This document shows, in pieces, positions 1-8,231 of a stretch of DNA of 57,492 nt. The position numbers and the translations under genes are program-made. Position 1 is the first letter of the stretch. Each line of letters starts with the position of its first letter. Source of the stretch: Peptoniphilaceae bacterium (GTDB lineage: Bacteria; Bacillota; Clostridia; Tissierellales; Peptoniphilaceae); contig CAJUSY010000003.1 of NCBI GenBank assembly GCA_910589545.1, forward strand, positions 1-57,492. Reading direction: 5' to 3'. The notes beneath the pieces were generated by a model. It searched no databases, was not told the DNA's origin, and saw only the letters and a list, made by a program, of their open reading frames with translations.

Positions 1-102
1 TGTTTGGTTTGTACTTCTCTCAAAGTATTTACTTTATTTAATTTATTAAGGTTCTATAGTTTGTTGTCTTAATGACAACTTACTTCGCACTTTCGTAACG
101 AC
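1..102 (-). other. 5' leader transcribed leftward, probably of an rRNA operon
   Basis: On the minus strand this stretch follows a consensus promoter (109-137) and holds no ORF. It contains a perfect 6-bp hairpin at 63-79 (GTTGTC/GACAAC, 5-nt loop) and a 5-bp hairpin at 12-27 (TACTT/AAGTA). Such short stems between tandem strong promoters and a stable RNA are typical of rrn leaders. The 16S gene itself would lie beyond position 1 and is not visible, so the assignment is inference. A tRNA or another highly expressed gene remains possible. Confidence 0.45.
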
Positions 103-108
103 TTTGTT

Positions 109-137
109 AGTATAACATACTAACTTTTTCTTGTCAA
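109..137 (-). promoter_or_regulatory. Strong sigma-A promoter, proximal of three in tandem
   Basis: The minus strand reads TTGACA (132-137), a 17-bp spacer, then TATACT (109-114). The -35 box is a perfect consensus and the -10 box has one mismatch. Transcription would start near 102 and leave the window to the left. Confidence 0.8.
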
Positions 138-205
138 CACTTTTTTTGAAATATTTTTTCAATGTAAAAGTGTTTGTTTGAAATGTTACTTTAGTGAACT
201 ATTAT

Positions 206-234
206 AGTTTACTATCATCATTTCGTTTTGTCAA
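206..234 (-). promoter_or_regulatory. Sigma-A promoter, middle of three in tandem
   Basis: TTGACA lies at 229-234 on the minus strand. The -10 box is either TAAACT (206-211, 17-bp spacer) or TATAAT (201-206, 22-bp spacer). It shares the CACTTGACA context with the distal promoter at 323-351. Confidence 0.55.
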
Positions 235-294
235 GTGTTTTGTAAAACTTTTTTATTTTCATTTTACATGCATTACTTTCTTTTGAGTAATTTA

Positions 295-320
295 AAAAGC
301 ACTTAACTCAAAGTGCTTTT
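295..320 (-). terminator. Perfect 10-bp inverted repeat downstream of the M18 aminopeptidase
   Basis: AAAAGCACTT and AAGTGCTTTT pair perfectly around a 6-nt loop, with a T run on the minus-strand 3' side. It lies 55 bp after the aminopeptidase stop and is the only terminator-like structure there. It also overlaps the expected start point of the distal leftward promoter (323-351), so an operator role is possible. Confidence 0.6.
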
Positions 321-322
321 AT

Positions 323-351
323 ATAATATCAATATAGAAGCTAATTGTCAA
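323..351 (-). promoter_or_regulatory. Sigma-A promoter, distal of three in tandem
   Basis: The minus strand has TTGACA (346-351), a 17-bp spacer and TATTAT (323-328). The predicted start near 316 falls inside the inverted repeat at 295-320. Confidence 0.7.
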
Positions 352-374
352 GTGCTTTATAAGGTTAATTTATA

Positions 375-1760
375 TTATTTTAAGAATGCGTGGTATGCTT
401 TGCTTGTCATGTAGCAGTCAGCTTTTGATAATAATTCTACTGGAGCATGCATTGATAGCATTGCTGTTCCGATGTCTACTACTTCCGCACCTTGATTTGC
501 AAGTATGAAGGCTATTGTTCCTCCACCGCCTTGGTCGATCTTACCAAGCTCAGTTGTTTGCCACATTACTTTTTCTTGTTTGAATATTTGTCTTAATTCG
601 TTTAAGAATTCTGGGTTAGCATCATTTGAGCTGAACTTTCCACCATGTCCTGTGAATTTTGCTAATGAAATTCCACATCCACTTAAAGCTGTGTTAGCGT
701 CTTCTGTTGCATCAGCATATAATGGATCTATTGCTGCTGTAACGTCTGCTGATAATACTTTTGAATTAGCCATGATTCTTCTCATTGTTAAATCGCTGTA
801 ATTTTCATGTTGATTATTTGCTATTTCAGCAATCATGTTTCCCATGTATGGAGCGTTCATTGATGTATTACCAACTGAACCTATTTCTTCTTTATCTACA
901 AATAGTGCTACAGCTGTTCTCTTAGGGTTTTCGACTTTAAGGATTGCTTCTAATGTTGCATAAGCACATACTCTGTCGTCATGACCGTGAGATGCTATCA
1001 TTGCTCCGTCAAATCCAACGTCTCTAGCTTTTGTAGCTGGAACGATTTCGATTTCTGCAACTTGGAAATCAGATTCTTTAATACCATATTTATCGTTCAA
1101 ATATTTTAGGATACATTTTTTGATTGGATTTTCTTTTTCATCTTTGAAATTATAGCTATCATGTCCTGCTATTATGGCTAATTTTTCTCCTTCTATTGCT
1201 GCGCCCAATGTTTTAGAGTTCAAATCTTTTGATAAATGAGCTAATAATTCAGTGATATAGAATACTGGTTCATCTTCTTTTTCACCAATTTCGATTTCAA
1301 CTTTTTTGCCTTCATTTGTAAATATTACACCGTGCATTGCCAATGGGATTGTAGTCCATTGATGTTTTTTAATTCCACCATAATAATGTGTCTTCATCAT
1401 TAAGATGTTTTTATCTTCTGAAAAAGGCACTGCTCTTACATCTAATCTTGGGCAATCTAAGTGTGAACCTACAATGTTAAGTCCTTCATTTATATCATCG
1501 CCAATAACAACTAATACGCAAGATTTGTCTTTATTATTAATATAAATTTTGTCACTTTTTTTTATTTTTCCTTTTAAAGCTTCATTTAATTCAACAAATC
1601 CATGTTCTTTTGCTTGATTAACTATAAATTCCGTTGCTTCTCTTTCAGTCTTGCAATTGTCTAGGAAGTTTTTGTATCTTTCTCCATAAGCGTAGATTTC
1701 TTTGTGTTCTTTTTCATCTACAACTTCCCAGATACTTTTCTTTTCGTAATTCAATTCCAT
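375..1760 (-). CDS. apeA: M18 family aminopeptidase
   Basis: A cytoplasmic metallo-aminopeptidase of the M18 (aspartyl aminopeptidase-like) family, which removes N-terminal residues from peptides. Family signatures are visible: GSHLDCPRLD for the first metal-binding His-Asp, DKEEIGS for the catalytic and metal-binding acidic residues, and TGHGGK near the C-terminus. Length (461 aa) is normal for the family. I start at the ATG at 1760 because GGAG sits 7 nt upstream; the reading frame can be extended 10 codons into murI without a ribosome site. It is the last gene of a grx-ispE-murI-apeA operon, and its ribosome site overlaps the murI stop. Substrate preference cannot be read from the sequence. 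Confidence 0.88.
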   Translation of the reverse strand: MELNYEKKSIWEVVDEKEHKEIYAYGERYKNFLDNCKTEREATEFIVNQAKEHGFVELNEALKGKIKKSDKIYINNKDKSCVLVVIGDDINEGLNIVGSHLDCPRLDVRAVPFSEDKNILMMKTHYYGGIKKHQWTTIPLAMHGVIFTNEGKKVEIEIGEKEDEPVFYITELLAHLSKDLNSKTLGAAIEGEKLAIIAGHDSYNFKDEKENPIKKCILKYLNDKYGIKESDFQVAEIEIVPATKARDVGFDGAMIASHGHDDRVCAYATLEAILKVENPKRTAVALFVDKEEIGSVGNTSMNAPYMGNMIAEIANNQHENYSDLTMRRIMANSKVLSADVTAAIDPLYADATEDANTALSGCGISLAKFTGHGGKFSSNDANPEFLNELRQIFKQEKVMWQTTELGKIDQGGGGTIAFILANQGAEVVDIGTAMLSMHAPVELLSKADCYMTSKAYHAFLK

Positions 1761-1764
1761 ATAA

Positions 1765-2550
1765 TCACTCCATTTCTGTAACTTTATCAATAGGTTCCCC
1801 TATAATTTTCGATCCATTGACTTTAAAATCAGATGGATTTTTCGTGACAAAATACTTAATGTCACATTTATTTCCATAGTTCCCACAAATTTCATAAATA
1901 TGTTCACTTAAGGAATCTGCAGGATCTATAAATGTAATATTTTTTCCTGTGTATTGTTTAAGGTATTTTATTAAAATCGGATAATGTGTGCATCCTAAAA
2001 TTATCGTATCAGCTTTAAATTCTACGATAGGTTTCAAATACTCTTTTACTTTTTCTGAAATTTTACCGGAGTCCTCACAATCATCTTCAACAAATCCAAC
2101 AAAATCTGGACAAGCAGACTGGATTACATCTATTCCTTTTTTCTTCAATAATTTTTCGTACAATCCATTATCAACTGTTGCCTTAGTGGCTATGACTCCT
2201 ACTTTTTTGTTGGTAGTTTTTTTTACAGCGGAGTTAACACCATATTCAACAACTCCAATTATATCAAAATTTGCAATTGATTTCATATAATCCATCGCGA
2301 TAGATGTCAAAGTGTTGCAAGCTAGTACTAGCAAATCTATTTGTTTTTCATTGAAAAATCTCACAATATTTTCTGAAATTTTAATCATCTGCTCTTTGGT
2401 TTTTGTTCCATAAGGAACGTTGGCACTGTCAGCTAAGTAAATATACTCCTTATTAGGCACGAGTTTTTTTACTTTCTTAAATACAGTAAGCCCCCCCAAA
2501 CCAGAATCCACAACTCCTATTTTGTTATAAGGTTTTTGTTTTAAATACAT
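1765..2550 (-). CDS. murI: Glutamate racemase
   Basis: Interconverts L- and D-glutamate to supply D-Glu for peptidoglycan, a cytoplasmic cofactor-free enzyme. The sequence shows the DSGLGGLTV motif (residues 15-23), PYG, the first catalytic cysteine in ACNT (C78) and the second in LGCTHYP (C187). Its 261 aa match the family. The start overlaps the ispE 3' end by 26 bp, with AAGGA about 11 nt upstream, so the two are probably translationally coupled. The pairing of ispE (isoprenoid precursors, including the lipid carrier) with murI makes this a cell-envelope precursor operon. Confidence 0.95.
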   Translation of the reverse strand: MYLKQKPYNKIGVVDSGLGGLTVFKKVKKLVPNKEYIYLADSANVPYGTKTKEQMIKISENIVRFFNEKQIDLLVLACNTLTSIAMDYMKSIANFDIIGVVEYGVNSAVKKTTNKKVGVIATKATVDNGLYEKLLKKKGIDVIQSACPDFVGFVEDDCEDSGKISEKVKEYLKPIVEFKADTIILGCTHYPILIKYLKQYTGKNITFIDPADSLSEHIYEICGNYGNKCDIKYFVTKNPSDFKVNGSKIIGEPIDKVTEME

Positions 2551-3358
2551 ATTTATATTTATCCTTCAATTCATCGTAGCAATTTTCATAATCTTCAGTA
2601 TTTTCAAAAATCCCAAAAACCGTAGGTCCCGATCCACTCATTAACGATAAGTTAGCTTTCAAATTAAACAGCTGTTCTTTTATATCCGAAATCTCTGTAA
2701 CTAATTTTTCAGATACACTTTCCATAGTATTAAAAGCGCTCTTATAAAAAGTTTCATAATCACGATTATCTATTGCAACTGTAACTTTCCCAAGTCCTCC
2801 GTTTGAGTCCTTTAAATTATCATAAACTTCTTTTGAAGATATGCTCATTCCATTATTTACAATTATTATGTTTTTATTGGAAAAATCTGACAATCTAACA
2901 AATTCATTGCCTATTCCCGTTGCTCTTACACAATTTTTTCTAGTAAAAAAGTAAGTATCAGCACCTGTCAATCTGCATATTTCTTTGATTTCATCGTCTG
3001 TTAATTGTAAATCCAAATCATCATTAACAAACATTAGAAATTCACACGCATTGGAACTTCCTCCTGCAAGGCCTGCTGATATAGGAATTTGTTTGTCAAC
3101 GAACACATCGTATCCACAATTTATATCCCTAAACTTTTTCAAGTTTTCAAATATTTTATATATTAAATTTGACTTATCCGTAGGAAAATTCGCATTATTC
3201 GAACTTAATTTCAACTCATTCGAATCATTTCGATTAATATCCATAACATCGTGCAGTTCAATTAAATTCATAATCGTGTCGATATTATGATATCCATCTT
3301 CTCTAAGTCCAAGAACATCCAAAGAAAGATTTACCTTAGCGTAACTATTTATTTTCAT
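2525..3358 (-). CDS. ispE: 4-diphosphocytidyl-2-C-methyl-D-erythritol kinase
   Basis: A GHMP-family kinase that phosphorylates CDP-methylerythritol in the MEP isoprenoid pathway. The N-terminal AKVNLSLDVLG, the ATP-binding GLAGGSSNA (near residue 95) and the C-terminal MSGSGPTVFG glycine loop identify it. At 277 aa it is of usual size. I start at ATG 3358; the TTG just before it is in frame but has no clear advantage. The start overlaps the upstream glutaredoxin-like gene by 14 bp and the end overlaps murI by 26 bp. Confidence 0.94.
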   Translation of the reverse strand: MKINSYAKVNLSLDVLGLREDGYHNIDTIMNLIELHDVMDINRNDSNELKLSSNNANFPTDKSNLIYKIFENLKKFRDINCGYDVFVDKQIPISAGLAGGSSNACEFLMFVNDDLDLQLTDDEIKEICRLTGADTYFFTRKNCVRATGIGNEFVRLSDFSNKNIIIVNNGMSISSKEVYDNLKDSNGGLGKVTVAIDNRDYETFYKSAFNTMESVSEKLVTEISDIKEQLFNLKANLSLMSGSGPTVFGIFENTEDYENCYDELKDKYKYVFKTKTL

Positions 3359-3614
3359 CAAATTCTCTTAAATCTTCTAATTTTTCAAAAAATACTATCT
3401 TTTCCCCGTCTGTAATCATCGGAATTCCGACTTTATTATTCTTAACAATTGATTTGAATTCTTCTTTATTGTCTCTATAATTAAAAAATTCTTTTAAATT
3501 TTTCATAGAATCTGTAATATTAATCTCTTCATAATCAATACCAGCTTTTTGTAAAACTTCGATTGCTTCCACGCAATCAGGGCATTTTTCTGACATAAAT
3601 AATTTTAACTTCAT
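3345..3614 (-). CDS. Glutaredoxin-like protein with CPDC motif
   Basis: A small thioredoxin-fold protein (89 aa). The redox motif CPDC is at C11-C14 after a beta strand, and a cis-proline region VGIPM lies near residue 65, as in glutaredoxins. It is the first gene of the operon leading into ispE and murI, with AGAGGTG 6 nt before the ATG. It is one of three distinct glutaredoxin-like proteins in the window (also 5805-6035 and 28084-28320), each with a different CxxC. The physiological reductant and target are unknown. Confidence 0.8.
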   Translation of the reverse strand: MKLKLFMSEKCPDCVEAIEVLQKAGIDYEEINITDSMKNLKEFFNYRDNKEEFKSIVKNNKVGIPMITDGEKIVFFEKLEDLREFDENK

Positions 3615-3632
3615 AATACACCTCTGAAATAA

Positions 3633-3661
3633 ATTATACTATTCTTTAAATGTTAAATCAA
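3633..3661 (-). promoter_or_regulatory. Promoter of the grx-ispE-murI-apeA operon
   Basis: The minus strand has TTGATT (3656-3661), a 17-bp spacer and TATAAT (3633-3638), about 20 bp before the first ATG. It begins just beyond the veg terminator. Confidence 0.75.
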
Positions 3662-3664
3662 ACT

Positions 3665-3686
3665 AAAAAAACGACCTTACGGTCGC
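3665..3686 (-). terminator. Rho-independent terminator of veg
   Basis: A 6-bp stem (GCGACC/GGTCGT on the minus strand, with one G-U) and a 4-nt loop are followed by a run of seven T. It lies directly after the veg stop. Confidence 0.85.
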
Positions 3687-3689
3687 TTT

Positions 3690-3929
3690 TTAACATAATT
3701 CTAACTTTACTGTTGATGTAAGAATATCTGAGTAAGTATATGATATTGTTCTTTCTGAATCATATTCGTTAGTTACTTTTATTGTAAATAGACTTGGGAA
3801 CACTTGGCTGATGGTTCCTTTGTTAGTTACAATTTTATTTCGTCCTTTATCTGCCTCGACAATAACATCTTTTCCAATATTACTTCGCACTTGACTTCTA
3901 ATCATGTTCAAATCATTAATTTCCTTCAC
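3690..3929 (-). CDS. veg: Veg family protein
   Basis: A small cytoplasmic protein of the Veg/DUF1021 family (79 aa). In Bacillus subtilis Veg is highly expressed and has been linked to biofilm gene control; its molecular role is not settled. The conserved features are the N-terminal IRSQVRSNIGKDV block and a core ending in RTISYTYSDILT, a small beta-barrel. It starts with GTG, decided by an AGGAGG seven bases upstream. It is monocistronic, with its own consensus promoter and terminator. In many Firmicutes veg lies beside ispE and ksgA, as it nearly does here. Confidence 0.9.
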   Translation of the reverse strand: MKEINDLNMIRSQVRSNIGKDVIVEADKGRNKIVTNKGTISQVFPSLFTIKVTNEYDSERTISYTYSDILTSTVKLELC

Positions 3930-3961
3930 GTTATTCCTCCTAACAGATCGTCGTTAGTAGT

Positions 3962-3990
3962 ATTATATCACTCTATCACTCTAAAGTCAA
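3962..3990 (-). promoter_or_regulatory. veg promoter
   Basis: The minus strand has TTGACT (3985-3990), a 17-bp spacer and a perfect TATAAT (3962-3967). It is one of the strongest-looking promoters in the window, fitting the high veg expression known in Bacillus. Confidence 0.82.
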
Positions 3991-4053
3991 ATTAAATAAA
4001 ATATTTTACAGTAATATTAAAAATATGTCAATAGTTTTTATTAATTTTTCTAA

Positions 4054-5421
4054 TTAGATTCCCAAAGCAATATGTGCCATTTCAAAATAGATCAACAAAC
4101 TCAATGCATCGACAACCGTAGTAATCAACGGTCCCGCCATAATCGCTGGATCTAATTTTAGCTTTTTAGCAATAATTGGCAACATCCCACCGATTAATTT
4201 TGCTGTCACTATTGTGAATATCAAAGTTAGTGAAACAACCAACCCAACCGGTACTGAAACCTTGTCTACAACCATAGTTTTTATGAAACAAACAATACTC
4301 ATGACTACTGAGACTACTAACGCAACTCTAAATTCTTTAAAAAATACTTTTAGCCAATCTTTTGTGCTGATTTCTCCTGTAGCAAGCCCACGTATAATCA
4401 GCGTTGATGATTGTGAACCAGAGTTTCCGCCCGTATCCATTATCATAGGAATAAATGCTGTAAGTATTATCGCTTGTCCCAATAAGGATTCATAGTGAGT
4501 CATTATTGAACCTGTAAATGTAGCAGAAACCATAAGTATCAAAAGCCATGCAATACGTTTTTTTGCCAAATTAAACACGCCTTGATCCAAGTAATCGTCT
4601 TCGTCTGGACTCATACCTGCCATGATTTGGAAGTCTTCTGTTGCCTCTTGTTCCATAACTTCCATAATATCGTCAACTGTTATGATACCAGTAAGTCTTT
4701 TTTCGTTATCTACGACAGGAAGAACTACGAATCCGTATTTTTTGAACACATCAGCTACTGTTTCTTGGTCATCATCAGTGTGAACGTAAATTACATCTTC
4801 GTCCATTAAATCTTCGATTAATGTTTCCGGTTCATTGGTTACTATAGTTCTCAAAGAAATGAATCCTAATAAAGTTTTCTTTTCGTTAGTAACAAAACAT
4901 GTATAGACAGTTTGTTTATCCACGCCTGTTTTTTTAATAACCTCGAGAGCTTTCCTTACAGTATAGTAAGATCTCAATTCAATATATTCTATTGTCATCA
5001 ATGATCCAGCTGAATCTTCAGGATAATTTAAGAATTGATTTATAAGGTTTCTTTCACTTTTGTCCGTATGTCTGAGAACTTTTTTAACAATTCCTGCTGG
5101 CATTTCTTCGATTAAGTCAATCATATCGTCGAAATATAGCTCGTCTACTATGAATTTAACTTCCTTATCACTAAATGCTTCTAACAGCCTTGTTCGATCA
5201 TCCTTTTCCATATGAGAAAACACATCGATACTGTCATCTTTGTTCAATAATCTGAACACAAGCATAGCACTTTTTAAATCTAATGATTCTATATAATCTG
5301 TAATATCAACTGGGTTGTATTTTTGAATTTGATTTTTTAGTTTTAAATAGTCTTTGTCTTCTAGATATTTGTTAAGCAAATCCATATCTATTTCATGACG
5401 TTCAAATTTTTCATCCATCAT
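4054..5421 (-). CDS. mgtE: MgtE family magnesium transporter
   Basis: A membrane Mg2+ channel/transporter gated by cytoplasmic Mg2+. The order of domains is a cytoplasmic MgtE N-domain (about residues 30-130), two CBS domains (about 135-255), then a C-terminal membrane domain with about five helices. The family signature TGGNSGSQSSTL and the last-helix motif GPLITTVVDALSLL are present. Length (455 aa) is normal. The start is ATG 5421, chosen because GGTGGTGA lies 5-8 nt upstream; another ATG follows immediately. No M-box fits in the roughly 120 bp upstream, so control is probably at the protein level through the CBS domains. It stands alone, divergent from the DUF1858 gene. Confidence 0.93.
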   Translation of the reverse strand: MMDEKFERHEIDMDLLNKYLEDKDYLKLKNQIQKYNPVDITDYIESLDLKSAMLVFRLLNKDDSIDVFSHMEKDDRTRLLEAFSDKEVKFIVDELYFDDMIDLIEEMPAGIVKKVLRHTDKSERNLINQFLNYPEDSAGSLMTIEYIELRSYYTVRKALEVIKKTGVDKQTVYTCFVTNEKKTLLGFISLRTIVTNEPETLIEDLMDEDVIYVHTDDDQETVADVFKKYGFVVLPVVDNEKRLTGIITVDDIMEVMEQEATEDFQIMAGMSPDEDDYLDQGVFNLAKKRIAWLLILMVSATFTGSIMTHYESLLGQAIILTAFIPMIMDTGGNSGSQSSTLIIRGLATGEISTKDWLKVFFKEFRVALVVSVVMSIVCFIKTMVVDKVSVPVGLVVSLTLIFTIVTAKLIGGMLPIIAKKLKLDPAIMAGPLITTVVDALSLLIYFEMAHIALGI

Positions 5422-5484
5422 ATTCCTCACCACCTATATTTCTATTTCATATTAAATTATAACATAGATATGAAATATTTTTAC

Positions 5485-5513
5485 TTGAATGAACCGAAAG
5501 CTTATATTATAAT
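5485..5513 (+). promoter_or_regulatory. Promoter of the DUF1858 gene
   Basis: TTGAAT (5485-5490), a 17-bp spacer and TATAAT (5508-5513) lie 30 bp before the ATG. Confidence 0.75.
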
Positions 5514-5542
5514 AAGATTATAAATGATGAAAGGGTGATTTT

Positions 5543-5731
5543 ATGGAAATTACTAAAGATATGTTAATCGGAGACATTATTAGAAACAATCCTGATTCTG
5601 TAGAAGTTTTATTCAGAAACGGATTATCTTGTATAGGTTGTCCAGCCAGCCAAATGGAAAGTTTAGAAGAAGCTTGCATGGTTCACGGACTAGATGTAAA
5701 TTATCTATTAGAACAATTAAACAAAAACTAA
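5543..5731 (+). CDS. DUF1858 small redox-disulfide protein
   Basis: A 62-residue protein matching the DUF1858 (hybrid-cluster-associated redox disulfide) pattern. The N-terminal TKDMLIGDII and the phrase FRNGLSCIGCPAS give a CxxC pair at C30 and C33, followed by a short helical tail ending in the LEQLN pattern. These proteins are common in anaerobes and the cysteines may bind metal or a cluster; no biochemical role is firmly known. It is monocistronic on the plus strand with its own promoter and a tight terminator, isolated among minus-strand genes. AAGGGTGAT upstream sets the start. Confidence 0.85.
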   Translation: MEITKDMLIGDIIRNNPDSVEVLFRNGLSCIGCPASQMESLEEACMVHGLDVNYLLEQLNKN

Positions 5732-5738
5732 TATTATT

Positions 5739-5761
5739 CCCGCTTATTAAGGCGGGTTTTT
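5739..5761 (+). terminator. Terminator of the DUF1858 gene
   Basis: CCCGC pairs with GCGGG around a short A/T-rich loop, followed by five T on the plus strand. It starts 8 bp after the stop. Confidence 0.85.
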
Positions 5762-5765
5762 ACAT

Positions 5766-5799
5766 AAAAAAACTACCTGTCAATTGACAAGTAGTTTTT
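5766..5799 (-). terminator. Terminator of the second glutaredoxin gene
   Basis: The stem ACTAC/GTAGT encloses a 6-bp inner palindrome TGTCAA/TTGACA, and both sides carry A/T runs. It lies 5 bp after the glutaredoxin stop on the minus strand and could also act in the other direction. Confidence 0.8.
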
Positions 5800-5804
5800 G
5801 TTTT

Positions 5805-6035
5805 TTATAATCCTAAAGCTTCTTTTAATTTAGCTTGGTCGAAGCCAACTATTTCTTCATCACCTATGATTGTAACAGGAACACCCATGTGACCTTTTTT
5901 CATAAGTTCTTTTCTAGCTTCTTGATCTTGTGATATATTCTTTTCTGTATATTTTACGTTGTTTTCGTCCATATAATCTTTTGCTGCGTGGCAATATTGG
6001 CATCCATCACTTGTATAAATTACTACATCTTTCAT
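5805..6035 (-). CDS. NrdH/glutaredoxin-like protein with CQYC motif
   Basis: A 76-residue thioredoxin-fold protein. The redox motif CQYC is at C12-C15, the cis-proline region reads GVPVT, and GFDQAKL follows, all in the positions expected for small glutaredoxin/NrdH proteins. An AGGAGG precedes the ATG. It is monocistronic behind the rsmA operon and has its own terminator. NrdH usually feeds electrons to ribonucleotide reductase, but no nrd gene is nearby, so the partner is unknown. Confidence 0.85.
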   Translation of the reverse strand: MKDVVIYTSDGCQYCHAAKDYMDENNVKYTEKNISQDQEARKELMKKGHMGVPVTIIGDEEIVGFDQAKLKEALGL

Positions 6036-6087
6036 AAAAATACCTCCTTAAAAGTCTGTATTTTATATATACCCTCATTTGAAAATC

Positions 6088-6939
6088 CTAATCAATATCA
6101 GATAATTTTTTTACGATATTTTTATAATCTTCTAATGACAAATTCTCAGCCCTCAAATTTTCCTTAAGATTCAAATCACTAAGAATATTTTTTAATTCAT
6201 CCTTATCGATGTTTACAAATCCACTTGTAAAACTATTCAAAATAGTTTTTCTTCTTTTGCTAAAACCAGATCTGATTAATTGTCTAAGAAGTTCTTGGTC
6301 GACATCTTCGTCCAGTTTTTTTAGCTTCATGTTCACAACTGCGCTGTCTACTTTTGGCTGTGGCATAAACACAGTCTTTGGTGCATTCAAAATTATTTTA
6401 GCATCACTATTTTGTTTTACAAACAAACTCAATGATGCGTAATCCTTGCTTCCCACTTCAGCTACCATTCTATTTGCCACTTCTTTTTGAACCATAACAG
6501 TTATTGAATCAATAATATCTCTGTAATTAAACAAATGCTCAATTATTGGCGTTGTGATGTAATACGGAAGATTCGCAACAACTTTGAATTTCTTGTCTCC
6601 ATGGTTTAGTTTATTCAAATCCACCTTCAATACATCTTCATTTATTATTTGAAAATTATATCTATCTCCAACAGTATACTTCAAAACATCCATAAGTCTT
6701 GAATCTATTTCTATCGAATACAAAAATTTGCATTTGTCGACAAGTCTTTCCGTTAATGTTCCAAAACCAGGGCCAATCTCAATAACGTAATCATCTTCTG
6801 TGATATCAGAATAATCGATAATATTTTCAATCAAATTTCCATCGATTAGAAAATTTTGCCCCAAAGCTTTTGAAAACTTAAATCCGAATTTGTCTAATAT
6901 TTCTTTAATGTAGGAAGGTTGGTGTAGTCTATAACTCAT
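6088..6939 (-). CDS. rsmA: 16S rRNA (adenine1518-N6/adenine1519-N6)-dimethyltransferase
   Basis: KsgA/RsmA dimethylates two adjacent adenosines in the 3' terminal hairpin of 16S rRNA during 30S maturation. Visible motifs are KALGQNFL, the SAM-binding EIGPGFGTLT, the catalytic NLPYYITTP and the C-terminal MPQPKVDSAV. Its 283 aa are standard. It overlaps rnmV by 4 bp, indicating coupled translation, and is the last gene of metG-tatD-rnmV-rsmA, an order conserved in Firmicutes. Loss of this methylation gives kasugamycin resistance in other bacteria. Confidence 0.96.
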   Translation of the reverse strand: MSYRLHQPSYIKEILDKFGFKFSKALGQNFLIDGNLIENIIDYSDITEDDYVIEIGPGFGTLTERLVDKCKFLYSIEIDSRLMDVLKYTVGDRYNFQIINEDVLKVDLNKLNHGDKKFKVVANLPYYITTPIIEHLFNYRDIIDSITVMVQKEVANRMVAEVGSKDYASLSLFVKQNSDAKIILNAPKTVFMPQPKVDSAVVNMKLKKLDEDVDQELLRQLIRSGFSKRRKTILNSFTSGFVNIDKDELKNILSDLNLKENLRAENLSLEDYKNIVKKLSDID

Positions 6940-7460
6940 CTTTTAATAGCCTCCTCTAATTTTTCTCTTGAAATATTATAATTATTAAGCATTCTAAGAA
7001 AAGATTTCGCATTGCCGTAACCTATATTTAAAATTTTACCGACTTTTATTCTAAGCGATTTGGATCCTTCGCCTACTAATCCATAGTAAATCATATCATC
7101 CATCGTGTATTCATTCTTAGAATCAATCATTGACGGATGAGCGTTTTCTATGGCTATTTTGATATCCTCTTCTTTTGCATTTTCGATTCCAATGTCTTCA
7201 TCTTTGATACACAAATCTTGTGCGATAAATGCGTTTTTTGCGTTTGGAATAAAATCATTAATTCTTTTTCTGATTTTATTTCCAGCGTAGTCTGGATCAG
7301 TTAGAATTATTATTCCTCTATCTTGGTCGATTTTTTTGAGTCTTTTGAGTAATTTGTCGCTAAAATAAATCCCACCAGTGCAAATTACTTCACAATCTAA
7401 TGCTCTCTTGACTCTTTGCTCATCGTCTCTTCCTTCTACAACTATTATTTCTTTTATCAT
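6936..7460 (-). CDS. rnmV: Ribonuclease M5
   Basis: A Toprim-domain endonuclease that trims 5S rRNA precursors in low-GC Gram-positives. The N-terminal VVEGRDD (Toprim Glu) near residue 8 and the DPDYAGNKIR motif near residue 55 are the catalytic Toprim residues; the rest matches the DUF4093 C-terminal region. It has 174 aa. It starts three bases downstream of the tatD stop and overlaps rsmA by four, inside the metG operon. Confidence 0.94.
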   Translation of the reverse strand: MIKEIIVVEGRDDEQRVKRALDCEVICTGGIYFSDKLLKRLKKIDQDRGIIILTDPDYAGNKIRKRINDFIPNAKNAFIAQDLCIKDEDIGIENAKEEDIKIAIENAHPSMIDSKNEYTMDDMIYYGLVGEGSKSLRIKVGKILNIGYGNAKSFLRMLNNYNISREKLEEAIKR

Positions 7461-7463
7461 AAT

Positions 7464-8231
7464 TTACCATCCAAAAATATCATCGGCATTATTGCAAATG
7501 ATTTGTGCCGCTTCTTTTTCCGACATTTTTTTCAACAAACTAACTTCTTGTAACACCAAATTCACATATTTAGGTTCATTTCTTTTCCCACGATATGGAT
7601 GAGGCGTCAGATAAGGAGAATCCGTTTCTACTAAAATTTTATCGATAGGTAATCTCTCACAAGTTTCCTTGACATTTCTAGCATTCTTAAAAGTTACAAC
7701 TCCACTAAATGAAATATAATATCCCAAATCAATAAATTTCATAGCCATTTCATAACTTCCAGAATAAGAGTGCATTATTCCTCTAACATTAGGATATTTC
7801 GCCAATATATCGTATGTGTCTTGGATTGCATCTCTTGTGTGAATAATTACAGGCAAGTTTTTTCTATCGGCGATTTGCATTTGTTTCTCAAATAGATATT
7901 TTTGCTTGTCCTTGTCGTGTTCATAATGATAGTCCAGCCCAATTTCCCCGATAGCTTTGCATTTTGGATTATCAGCCAACTCTTCTATCCTAGAAATATC
8001 TTCATCCGTAAATCTACTATCTTCTTCAGGGTGAATCCCCACAGCATTGTATAAGAAATCATACTTTTTTGACAATTCTATGGCTTTAATGGAGTTTTCT
8101 ACATTGTCACTTGGAAGCATAGCTTTTACAACAGAATTAGATTGTAGGTTTTCAATTATTTTATCCCTATCAAAATCAAATTTCTCATCTGTCAAGTGAC
8201 AATGTGTATCGTATATTACATAATCTCCCAT
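7464..8231 (-). CDS. tatD: TatD family metal-dependent deoxyribonuclease
   Basis: A TIM-barrel metallohydrolase of the TatD/YcfH group, known as a metal-dependent DNase; its cellular role is unclear. The metal ligands are in DTHCHL (residues 8-13), GEIGLDYH and the family signature ETDSPYLTPHPYRG. It has 255 aa. Its ATG overlaps the metG stop by one base (TAATG), so translation is probably coupled. The position between metG and rnmV is conserved across Firmicutes. Confidence 0.94.
   Translation of the reverse strand: MGDYVIYDTHCHLTDEKFDFDRDKIIENLQSNSVVKAMLPSDNVENSIKAIELSKKYDFLYNAVGIHPEEDSRFTDEDISRIEELADNPKCKAIGEIGLDYHYEHDKDKQKYLFEKQMQIADRKNLPVIIHTRDAIQDTYDILAKYPNVRGIMHSYSGSYEMAMKFIDLGYYISFSGVVTFKNARNVKETCERLPIDKILVETDSPYLTPHPYRGKRNEPKYVNLVLQEVSLLKKMSEKEAAQIICNNADDIFGW

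Noticed and set aside
1..102. A tRNA gene in the leader
   Set aside because: The hairpins cannot be arranged as a cloverleaf, and there is no TTC-loop motif or CCA end.
5422..5542. An M-box magnesium riboswitch before mgtE
   Set aside because: The gap is only about 120 bp, shared with a divergent promoter, and shows none of the conserved M-box sequence.
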